Source: Nitrospiraceae bacterium
GTDB taxonomy: Bacteria > Nitrospirota > UBA9217
Reading direction: 5' to 3'
Length of the DNA: 5,460 nt
NCBI GenBank assembly: GCA_003454665.1
Contig: DMKB01000130.1
Span: forward strand, 1 to 5,460
Shown: piece by piece, positions 1 to 5,204 of the stretch
Layout: every line of letters begins with the position of its first letter
How positions within the stretch are numbered: the first letter of the stretch is position 1
Position numbers and translations under genes: made by a program
The notes under the pieces: model-generated
Seen by the model: only the letters and a program-made list of their open reading frames with translations
Database searches by the model: none
What the model was told of the DNA's origin: nothing

Positions 1-27
1 CATAAACTACATCGACCCGTCACACCA

Positions 28-987
28 TCAGGCGTCCCGTTTGACCCGTTTGAATCCCGAACACGCCGTAATGTGAAAGGGCTGGTGTTTTTCCAGGGCA
101 TCGAAGAGCAGGTTGAATCCGAGGGTGTCGCTCGAAATATGCCCCGCGATCACCACGTGGAGGTGGTGCTTCTCCGCTTCTTTCCGGTGATCTTCCGACA
201 TGTGCATGCCCACAATGGTCCCCACTCCCGACTGTGCAAGTTTCGCTATCGTTTCCTTCGGTCCCGAGGTGCCGCCGGTCATGTCCACAAAGATTTTGCC
301 GGCACGCTGCTGCTCGGAACCGCACAGGACTCGCGGGCCGGTGTTGTTCGTCAGGGCTTCCCGGTACTCGGGGATTTCCTTGAGGAGCCGCATCACGTCC
401 TTGAGCTTCCCCGGCTTCTCCTTGTCAAAGAGCTTCTGGAGGTGACTGGCGACCATGTTGTCCGCCGGTGTGTGCAGGCACAAAAAGGGAAGGTCCAACA
501 GTCTGGCCGCATCCACTGCCCGGCTATGGTTTGCCGGTAGGACTTTGCGCTCCACTTCCTTGATCCTGCCCTGCATGAGCCCTTCCGCCACCGTGATAGG
601 AACGCCGAACTGGTGGAGAATGTCGGTCTGCATCTTCATCACGTCGTAGAAGTTCGCGTATGCGCGCCCGCCGGGATGATGGGACATCACCAGGTCGATG
701 CCTGCTCCCTTCTGGTTCAGGCGGTCGGCAAGAATCAGCTCCGGCGCCTCGACATCGATTCCGACGAGAATATTGTTAACATCGTGTCCGGGGTCCCCGT
801 GCAGGATCCTGCTGTCGGCATAGGGATTCTTCAGCCCTTCGGCGTCGAACACGTCCCGGTCTTCCTGTTTCAGTTCCTTATAAGACGAAGACAGGTCCTG
901 CAGTTCCTTCTCGACAACCTGCCGACCCCGGGGATCGGCATCCATGCCCGTTTGTATCGCCAGTTCATACAGTTCCTGCAGCTTCAC
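28..987 (-). CDS. NIF3-like dinuclear metal-centre protein
   Basis: This is a 319-residue protein that I assign to the NIF3/YbgI-type fold, whose members bind two metal ions. The exact reaction is unknown for the family. The visible motifs match family metal sites: SHHP at residues 102-105, HTPAD at 172-176 (family HTxxD), and GHISSD at 282-287, where the usual last ligand Glu is replaced by Asp. An N-terminal stretch of about 70 residues before the fold begins (ILVGIDV, 73-79) is longer than in typical short NIF3 proteins. There is no signal peptide or membrane segment, so it is probably cytoplasmic. The start is GTG, supported by AGGAG (995-999) with a 7-nt spacer and by the lack of an in-frame ATG before residue 15. 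It lies 88 nt after the yqeY-type gene but directly behind a strong terminator, so its expression may need readthrough. The family call is fairly secure; the function is not. Confidence 0.8.
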   Translation of the reverse strand: MKLQELYELAIQTGMDADPRGRQVVEKELQDLSSSYKELKQEDRDVFDAEGLKNPYADSRILHGDPGHDVNNILVGIDVEAPELILADRLNQKGAGIDLVMSHHPGGRAYANFYDVMKMQTDILHQFGVPITVAEGLMQGRIKEVERKVLPANHSRAVDAARLLDLPFLCLHTPADNMVASHLQKLFDKEKPGKLKDVMRLLKEIPEYREALTNNTGPRVLCGSEQQRAGKIFVDMTGGTSGPKETIAKLAQSGVGTIVGMHMSEDHRKEAEKHHLHVVIAGHISSDTLGFNLLFDALEKHQPFHITACSGFKRVKRDA

Positions 988-1000
988 TCAGCAACTCCTG

Positions 1001-1035
1001 AAAAAATCAGGGGGCCTTCACTTCCGAGCCCCCTG
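1001..1035 (-). terminator. Rho-independent terminator between yqeY-type and NIF3-like genes
   Basis: Read on the minus strand, CAGGGGGC (1035-1028) pairs perfectly with GCCCCCTG (1015-1008) across a 12-nt loop. It is followed by one A and then six T (1006-1001). This is the textbook form of an intrinsic terminator, with an 8-bp stem of six G-C-rich core pairs. It would end the rpsU-yqeY transcript. The T-run stops one base before the AGGAG ribosome binding site of the next gene, leaving no room for a promoter between them. Confidence 0.85.
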
Positions 1036-1075
1036 TCACCTTGCAGCGCCATGCGTACCGTCCTTCAACAAGCCG

Positions 1076-1519
1076 TCATCCGAGCATCTGTTTAACGAGT
1101 TCGCTCATCAGCTTTCCGTCGGCCCGGCCTCCCACCATCGGGACAAGCGCCTTCATGACCTTGCCCATGTCCTTGGGTCCCTGGGCGCCGGTCTGTGCGA
1201 CGGCGTCCTTCACCATCGGCTCAAGTTCTTCCCTGGTCATTTGCCGCGGCAAGTATACCTCGAGCACACTGACTTCGGCTGTCTCCTTGTCGACGAGGTC
1301 TTGCCGGCCGCCCTTGGAAAACTGTTCGATCGAGTCCTTCCGCTGCTTTATGAGGGAACGGACCGTTGCGATCACTTCGTCCTCAATGAGAGGCTCCCGT
1401 TTCTCGATTGCTCTGTTCTGAAGGGCGGCGCTCAGCATCCGCAGCGTCGTGAGCTTCTCCTTTGCGCCGGCCTTGAGGGCGTCCTTCACATCGGCATTGA
1501 TCTTTTCCTGTAATTCCAT
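1076..1519 (-). CDS. yqeY: GatB/YqeY domain-containing protein
   Basis: This 147-residue protein has the usual length of the stand-alone YqeY family, which resembles the tail domain of GatB, the tRNA-dependent amidotransferase subunit. A role around tRNA or amidotransferase is inferred from that similarity; the precise function is not established. Family blocks are visible in order: LRMLSAALQN (26-35), KQRKDSIEQF (58-67), YLPRQMTREEL (89-99), KDMGKVMKALVP (116-127) and GRADGK (131-136). It is largely helical, charged and soluble. The ATG start has AAGGA (1524-1528) with a short 4-nt spacer. The TCCT at 1533-1536 could pair with AGGA of that site in a small hairpin. It follows rpsU by 91 nt with no convincing terminator between, so the two are probably co-transcribed. 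The rpsU-yqeY pairing is common in bacteria, often ahead of dnaG and rpoD. Confidence 0.92.
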   Translation of the reverse strand: MELQEKINADVKDALKAGAKEKLTTLRMLSAALQNRAIEKREPLIEDEVIATVRSLIKQRKDSIEQFSKGGRQDLVDKETAEVSVLEVYLPRQMTREELEPMVKDAVAQTGAQGPKDMGKVMKALVPMVGGRADGKLMSELVKQMLG

Positions 1520-1610
1520 AGTGTCCTTCTTCAGGAGGTTCGGCGCGTATCAAAAGACCGGTGTCCGGCGCAACCAATCCGGGGCAGGCATTATCAACGG
1601 AGTTCCGCGA

Positions 1611-1814
1611 TTACCCCCGCCGTCGCAACAGACGGGCTGTCTTGGCAGCCTTTTTCCGCGCGGCAATCTCCTTTTTCTTGCGCTTGACACTCGGTTTATC
1701 GTAGTATTCCCGCTTCTTGACCTCTGAAATCACGCCTTCCTTCTCCATGATCTTCTTGAATCTCCGGAGTGCGACTTCAAAGGGCTCGTTTTCTCGCAAC
1801 CGTATCGTCGGCAC
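1611..1814 (-). CDS. rpsU: 30S ribosomal protein S21
   Basis: This is a 67-residue, very basic protein matching ribosomal protein S21, a small-subunit protein located near the 3' end of 16S rRNA and implicated in initiation. The N-terminus [19 protein letters not shown] is the family signature. It is followed by [13 protein letters not shown] and an Arg/Lys-rich tail ending RRRG. The length is normal. The start is GTG, fixed by the conserved first residues, and no other start lies close upstream in frame. The Shine-Dalgarno AGGAGGGGGG (1834-1825) is odd: its AGGAGG core is 14 nt from this GTG but 7 nt from an out-of-frame ATG at 1821. Pairing in the later G-run, with wobbles, would shorten the spacer to about 10 nt. 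A promoter-like site at 2076-2104 implies a leader of about 255 nt. Confidence 0.95.
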   Translation of the reverse strand: MPTIRLRENEPFEVALRRFKKIMEKEGVISEVKKREYYDKPSVKRKKKEIAARKKAAKTARLLRRRG

Positions 1815-2075
1815 GTGCCATACACCCCCCTCCTGTTGTTAACATTGCAATGAGCGGCTGAATCACCGCAGACGGTCCTCCGCCCTGCCCCATCCCAAAA
1901 AAAGTAGTGTCGTCCCCGGTGGAGAAACGAGTGAACAAGGGGGAGCACAACAGGCATGCCCGCAAAGGGACCTCTCCCGCCTACGGTCACGGTGCTGAAA
2001 TCCGGTTATTTCGGGAATTTCCGCCTTCACGGGGGCCGCAGAGACCGTCAGAGGCGATTTTCGGCCCAAGGTATA

Positions 2076-2104
2076 AAATTAACAACTCCCGAGGGGAAAG
2101 TCAA
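2076..2104 (-). promoter_or_regulatory. Candidate sigma70-type promoter for rpsU operon
   Basis: On the minus strand, TTGACT (2104-2099) matches the -35 consensus at five of six bases. After a 17-nt spacer comes TAATTT (2081-2076), which keeps the three most conserved -10 positions (T1, A2, T6). It is preceded by TGT (2084-2082), an extended -10 TGn motif. Transcription would begin near 2069. The surrounding DNA is the most AT-rich of the window. The -10 matches the consensus poorly overall, so this is a prediction from motif and position only. Confidence 0.45.
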
Positions 2105-2127
2105 GAGAAATTTTTCGTTTTTCCCCT
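2092..2127. repeat. Inverted repeat overlapping the promoter -35
   Basis: AGGGGAAA (2092-2099) and TTTCCCCT (2120-2127) form a perfect 8-bp inverted repeat separated by 20 nt. The inner arm overlaps the last base of the candidate -35 element. A second 7-bp inverted repeat, GAAATTT (2107-2113) with AAATTTC (2128-2134), interleaves with it. Either could be an operator or a transcript hairpin, but AT-rich DNA gives such repeats by chance fairly easily. No T-run follows directly on either strand, so it is not a typical terminator. Confidence 0.4.
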
Positions 2128-2196
2128 AAATTTCAACTATTTTTGGTTGGAATGACCAGGCTTGATCAAGGGGCGGGTTTGCATCGCACAGCGGGA

Positions 2197-3405
2197 TCAG
2201 CTCCGGTATGCAGCGTTGATCTTGACGTATTCGCAGGAGAGGTCGCAGGTCCAGACCGTGGCGCCGGATTTGCCCTTATGGAGATCGACGGTTATCTGTA
2301 CGTCCCGGTGCTTGAGGGCGGCAGCGGCTTCGCGGTCCGCAGCCTTGCCGGAGGCGAGCCCTTTTTCCACGATCTTGGCTTTCCCGATAAAGATGTCCGT
2401 CCGTGCCTCGTCCATGTCAACGCCGGACCGGCCAAGGACGGCCATGATCCGGCCCCAGTTGGCATCCTCGCCGAAGAGCGCCGTCTTTACGAGGGTTGAC
2501 TGCGCTACGGCCATGGCCGCATGCTTGGCCTCTTTCGGCGATTTCGTGCCTTTGACGGTAATCTCGACGAATTTTGTGGCGCCTTCACCGTCGCGAACCA
2601 CCTGCGTGGCCAAAGTCCGGGTCACCGCGTCGAGACAGGCCTGAAATTTCTTGAGGTCCTTCCCGCCGGGGGCGAGCTTTTTGTTCCCTGCCGCACCGTT
2701 CGCCATGCACAGGATCGCATCGTTGGTGCTCGTTTCTCCGTCAACCGTGATGCTGTTGAATGAACCCTCGACAGACGCAAGGAGGGCTTTCTTGAGGGTC
2801 GGCGGGGAAATGAGCGCATCCGTCACGACAAAGCAAAGCATCGTCGCCAGGTCGGGATGAATCATGCCGGACCCCTTCGCGATACCCGCAACAGTGACCG
2901 TTTTACCGCCGATCTCTTCGCGCACCGCAGCCAGCTTCGGATACATGTCCGTCGTCATAATGGCCTCGGCCGCCTGCTCCCATCCCGTGGCGGAGAGCAG
3001 CCCCGCTGCCATCGAAACACCCGTCGCTATTTTCGGCATAGGCAGGAGCGGACCGATCACGCCCGTCGATGCAACGTACACGGCATCGGGCCGGATGCCG
3101 AGCTCTCGCGCGGTAATGTCCGCCATGGTCCGCGCATTGGCAAGGCCGCGCTTGCCGGTGCAGGCGTTGGCGCAACCGCTGTTCGCAACGATGGCCTGTC
3201 CTTTGCCGGATTTGATCCGCACCATATCGAGCAGTACCGGCGCCGCCTTCACCCGGTTCCGGGTAAACACGCCGGCCAGGGAACTCTCACGGTCCGAATG
3301 GATCAGCGCAAGGTCTTTCTTCCCGTCCTGCTTGATGCCGGAGTGGATTCCCCAGGCCTTGAACCCTTGCACGGAGAAGCTCTTCGTATTCAGTATCTTC
3401 ATCAT
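2197..3405 (-). CDS. argJ: Bifunctional ornithine acetyltransferase / N-acetylglutamate synthase (ArgJ)
   Basis: ArgJ moves the acetyl group from N-acetylornithine to glutamate, giving ornithine and N-acetylglutamate. Bifunctional forms can also use acetyl-CoA to make N-acetylglutamate. The 402-residue length is normal. Visible family features are GFKAWGIHSGIK (14-25), NSGCANACTG (75-84), the oxyanion-hole STG (113-115), and KGSGMIHPDLATML (177-190). In that last motif the precursor is expected to self-cleave between Ala187 and Thr188, freeing the Thr nucleophile. SITVDGETSTND (218-229) and the C-terminal YVKINAAYRS also fit; many relatives have Asp where this has the second Ala of NAAY. Two ATG codons stand in tandem (3405 and 3402). 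GAGG at 3413-3410 is 4 nt from the first and 7 nt from the second, so the second may be used, giving 401 residues. It follows argC by 77 nt. No argB or argF is next to it here. Whether it is bifunctional cannot be told from sequence. Confidence 0.96.
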   Translation of the reverse strand: MMKILNTKSFSVQGFKAWGIHSGIKQDGKKDLALIHSDRESSLAGVFTRNRVKAAPVLLDMVRIKSGKGQAIVANSGCANACTGKRGLANARTMADITARELGIRPDAVYVASTGVIGPLLPMPKIATGVSMAAGLLSATGWEQAAEAIMTTDMYPKLAAVREEIGGKTVTVAGIAKGSGMIHPDLATMLCFVVTDALISPPTLKKALLASVEGSFNSITVDGETSTNDAILCMANGAAGNKKLAPGGKDLKKFQACLDAVTRTLATQVVRDGEGATKFVEITVKGTKSPKEAKHAAMAVAQSTLVKTALFGEDANWGRIMAVLGRSGVDMDEARTDIFIGKAKIVEKGLASGKAADREAAAALKHRDVQITVDLHKGKSGATVWTCDLSCEYVKINAAYRS

Positions 3406-3448
3406 TCTCCCTCGGTTTTTAGGAGTTGACTCATCGCGTAATGCGCGG

Positions 3449-3476
3449 CCCTCCTGTGCACGAACGCAAAGGAGGG
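3449..3476 (-). promoter_or_regulatory. Hairpin in the argC-argJ gap
   Basis: On the minus strand, CCCTCCT (3476-3470) pairs perfectly with AGGAGGG (3455-3449). After one mismatch the stem continues as TGCG/TGCA (3468-3465 with 3460-3457, last pair G-U), capped by a TTCG tetraloop (3464-3461). It begins 6 nt after the argC stop. There is no T-run after it, so it is more likely a messenger stability or processing element, or a weak rho-independent-like pause, than a full terminator. The 3' arm contains an AGGAGG sequence but has no start codon at a usable distance. Confidence 0.5.
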
Positions 3477-3482
3477 TGATCG

Positions 3483-4535
3483 TTACGGAAATATTCCCGC
3501 GCTCTGCAGGCCCTCTGTCTCGTCAAAGCCCATGAGAAGGTTCATGTTCTGGACCGCCTGGCCCGAGGCGCCTTTCACGAGATTGTCGATGGCCGTCACC
3601 ACGACGGCACGCCCGGTGCGCGGGTCCGACGTGACGCCGATGTCGCAAAAATTCGAGCCCCGTACATTCCGGACATTCGGCAGTTGCCCGGAGGGATACA
3701 CCCGGACGAAGGGCTCGTTCTCGTAAAACGCTTCGAATACCGAGCAAAGGTCCGTGCTGTCCATGCCGTTGATAAGCCGTGCATAGAGCGTGGTCAGGAT
3801 GCCCCTGTTCATGGGAACGAGGTGGGGCGTAAAGGAAATGGTTACCCGTTCTCCTGCAAGGGCCGTCAACTCCTGTTCCATTTCCGGTGTGTGACGGTGC
3901 GTCCCGATCTTGTACGCCGTCAATCCCTCGTTCACCTCGGGATAATGGTGGGCAAGCGAGGGAGTACGGCCTGCGCCGGACACGCCGGACTTGGCATCCA
4001 CGATGATACTCGTGGGATCAACGAGATTTTTTTTCACGAGCGGCGCACACCCGAGGATCGCGCCCGTCGGGTAGCACCCGGGATTCGCGATGAGCGCCGC
4101 GCCTTTGATCTTTTCCCGGTGAAGTTCCGGCAGTCCGTAAACAGCCTGCCCGAGAAGTTCGGGGTGCTGGTGGCGGTGTTCATACCAGGTCTCGTAGAGT
4201 GAAGGATCGGCCAGGCGGTAATCCGCCGAAAGGTCGATGACCTTCCTGCCGAGTGAATGAAGCCGGGCAGCGGCTTCCTGGGAAGCCAGGTGGGGCAGGG
4301 CCAGAAACGCGAGATCGGCCTTTTTTGCTATCCCTTCCGGATCAAAGGCCTCGCAGACCAGTCCCGTAAGGCCGGAAAGGTGCGGGAAGAGCGATGCAAT
4401 TGGCTGGCCCGCGGATTTCTCCGACGTAATCGCGCTGACCATGACCAAAGGGTGCCGGAGCAGTATGCGGAGCAGCTCGCCGCCCGCGTATCCGCTGGAG
4501 CCGACAATCGCTGTTTTCAGCTTGGTATTTCCCAT
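3483..4535 (-). CDS. argC: N-acetyl-gamma-glutamyl-phosphate reductase (ArgC)
   Basis: ArgC reduces N-acetylglutamyl 5-phosphate to the semialdehyde with NADPH, the third step of arginine synthesis, in the cytoplasm. The 350-residue length is typical of the long ArgC type. The N-terminus holds the nucleotide-binding loop VGSSGYAGGELLRIL (11-25). The catalytic cysteine is Cys154 in ANPGCYPTGAI (150-160). SGVSGAGR (183-190), GTHRHTPEM (211-219), HLVPMNRGI (238-246) and DNLVKGASGQAVQNMN (317-332) are further family blocks, with His215 a likely catalytic histidine. The ATG start is supported by AGGAG (4543-4547) with a 7-nt spacer. The gene sits 52 nt after the terminator that follows rpsI. I find no good promoter in that space: TATACG at 4584-4579 lacks a matching -35. 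Transcription may therefore depend on readthrough or on a non-standard promoter. argJ follows in the same direction, forming a two-gene arginine unit. Confidence 0.97.
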   Translation of the reverse strand: MGNTKLKTAIVGSSGYAGGELLRILLRHPLVMVSAITSEKSAGQPIASLFPHLSGLTGLVCEAFDPEGIAKKADLAFLALPHLASQEAAARLHSLGRKVIDLSADYRLADPSLYETWYEHRHQHPELLGQAVYGLPELHREKIKGAALIANPGCYPTGAILGCAPLVKKNLVDPTSIIVDAKSGVSGAGRTPSLAHHYPEVNEGLTAYKIGTHRHTPEMEQELTALAGERVTISFTPHLVPMNRGILTTLYARLINGMDSTDLCSVFEAFYENEPFVRVYPSGQLPNVRNVRGSNFCDIGVTSDPRTGRAVVVTAIDNLVKGASGQAVQNMNLLMGFDETEGLQSAGIFP

Positions 4536-4587
4536 TTCCTGTCTCCTGCTCCGGTGTTCAACAGAGTCCGGGAGCCAGCGTATAAAG

Positions 4588-4615
4588 AAAAAGGGAAGGC
4601 ATCCTTACCTTCCCT
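4588..4615 (-). terminator. Rho-independent terminator between rpsI and argC
   Basis: On the minus strand, AGGGAAGG (4615-4608) pairs perfectly with CCTTCCCT (4599-4592) around an 8-nt loop. Four more T follow (4591-4588), then CTTT. It lies 116 nt after the rpsI stop and 52 nt before the argC start. It should end the rplM-rpsI transcript, or act as an attenuator if argC is read from upstream. Confidence 0.88.
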
Positions 4616-4627
4616 GCGTGAACAAAT

Positions 4628-4729
4628 TCAGTGACACGGGAATGACCACCGTGCCTTCCATCTCTCTGTGCTCAACGGCAGGCACGTGGGTACAAGCACC
4701 ACCGAACCGTCCTGCCTGAGGACAATCAC
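4628..4729 (-). CDS. Possible small ORF coupled to rpsI (33 residues)
   Basis: A frame opening with GTG one base after the rpsI stop codon runs 33 codons to TGA. The preceding AGAGG, inside the last codons of rpsI, is 4 nt from the GTG, so a ribosome finishing rpsI could in principle restart here. The product begins IVLRQDGSVVLVPTCLPL and has two Cys and three Trp/Phe near its end. I recognise no family. The same DNA can also form long stems, which may be its real role. The frame of rpsI itself stays open after its stop until 4605, containing an ATG at 4661 for an 18-residue peptide without a proper ribosome binding site. Treat the coding claim as weak. Confidence 0.2.
   Translation of the reverse strand: MIVLRQDGSVVLVPTCLPLSTERWKARWSFPCH
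4635..4716 (-). promoter_or_regulatory. Mutually exclusive stems in the rpsI-argC spacer
   Basis: Three stems can be drawn on the minus-strand transcript. Stem A pairs GGCAGG (4716-4711) with CCTGCC (4682-4677). Stem B pairs CCACGTGCC (4689-4681) with GGCACGGTGG (4655-4646): nine pairs with one bulged G and a 25-nt loop. Stem C pairs CACGG (4653-4649) with CCGTG (4639-4635). B shares bases with both A and C, so B excludes them. The terminator at 4588-4615 follows. The layout resembles an attenuator, but no ligand-binding motif or arginine-rich leader peptide is seen. Confidence 0.35.
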
Positions 4730-4730
4730 C

Positions 4731-5132
4731 TTACCTCTTGGAATACTGGAACCGCCTCCGTGCGCCCGGCTGCCCATACTTCTTTCTCTCTTTCACCCGG
4801 GGATCGCGTGTCAACAGCCCTTCTTTCCTGAGCTTGACCCTCGCTTCGGCGTCCACTTCGAGAAGGGCCTTTGAGATTCCATGCCTGATGGCGCCAGCCT
4901 GGCCCGAGGAGCCGCCGCCGAGCACGCTGACCAGCACGTCATATCTGCCCTCGGTGCCGGTGACCTCAAAGGGCTGCCTGATGATCATCTTGAGCACGTC
5001 CCTGCCGAAATACCGGTCCTCTGCCCTGTCGTTGATGGTGATCTTGCCGTTGCCGGGCATCAGCCACACCCGGGCAATAGAATTTTTCCTTTTCCCTGTT
5101 GCGTAGTATCTTGTTACTGAAGCCGCTGACAT
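4731..5132 (-). CDS. rpsI: 30S ribosomal protein S9
   Basis: This is a 133-residue protein clearly matching ribosomal protein S9 (uS9) of the small-subunit head. The N-terminal [19 protein letters not shown] (9-27) and the signature [19 protein letters not shown] (72-90) are both present. So is the basic tail RRRFQYSKR, whose final SKR reaches the P-site tRNA anticodon stem in known ribosomes. The length is normal. The ATG start has GGAGG (5139-5143) with a 6-nt spacer. It lies 72 nt after rplM, the classic co-transcribed pair, and is followed by a terminator at 4588-4615. Confidence 0.98.
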   Translation of the reverse strand: MSAASVTRYYATGKRKNSIARVWLMPGNGKITINDRAEDRYFGRDVLKMIIRQPFEVTGTEGRYDVLVSVLGGGSSGQAGAIRHGISKALLEVDAEARVKLRKEGLLTRDPRVKERKKYGQPGARRRFQYSKR

Positions 5133-5164
5133 CGAAACCCTCCCTGATTTGTCGATACGATAGC

Positions 5165-5176
5165 GAAATGCATTTC
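5165..5176. repeat. Perfect 12-bp palindrome between rplM and rpsI
   Basis: GAAATGCATTTC reads the same on both strands and sits in the 72-nt gap between rplM and rpsI, 33 nt before the rpsI start. It has no spacer, so it would make a poor hairpin (4-bp stem, 4-nt loop) but could be a dimeric protein site. It may equally be chance. Confidence 0.35.
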
Positions 5177-5204
5177 CCGATTCAAGGCTGTCCTGCGTCG
5201 CCTG

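Larger units (their letters stand above)
1815..2196 (-). other. 382-nt non-coding stretch: rpsU leader and promoter region
   Basis: No convincing gene lies here in either strand; the open frames lack family features or ribosome binding sites. The part next to argJ (about 2071-2160) is AT-rich and holds the promoter candidate and inverted repeats. The part next to rpsU (1815-2069) would be transcribed as an untranslated leader with several possible stems. These include GGGCCG (2067-2062) with CGGCCC (2038-2033) and a small GCGG/CCGC hairpin near 1850-1866. It also has a T7 run (1903-1897, minus strand) followed by a G-rich tract (1896-1877). No clear terminator for argJ is visible just after its stop codon. 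Confidence 0.6.

Noticed and set aside
1..3. A possible minus-strand ATG start of a next gene at the left edge
   Set aside because: No ribosome binding site lies before it and no codons after it are visible, so it cannot be supported.
944..1513. Long plus-strand open frame (189 residues) opposite the yqeY-type gene
   Set aside because: It is a shadow of a clearly recognised minus-strand gene; it has no family features and crosses the terminator.
1550..1580. CCGG-ACA-CCGG hairpin followed by TCTTTT after rpsU
   Set aside because: The stem is only 4 bp with a 3-nt loop and the T-run is interrupted, which is too weak for a terminator.
1863..2069. Minus-strand 68-residue frame in the rpsU leader
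   Set aside because: It starts at TTG at the predicted transcription start with no ribosome binding site, and its composition does not look like a real protein.
1815..2196. Possible tRNA or known RNA gene in the largest gap
   Set aside because: No T-loop motif, acceptor pairing or anticodon arm pattern was found, and I recognise no riboswitch core by eye.
2864..3535. Plus-strand open frame of 223 residues opposite argJ
   Set aside because: It lies opposite conserved ArgJ sequence and across the argC-argJ gap; it is a GC-driven shadow frame.
4619..4630. ARG-box-like TGAATTTGTTCA upstream of argC
   Set aside because: The TGAA and TTCA halves are 4 nt apart, not the 6 nt of the ArgR consensus, and there is no second box. 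It lies upstream of the terminator.
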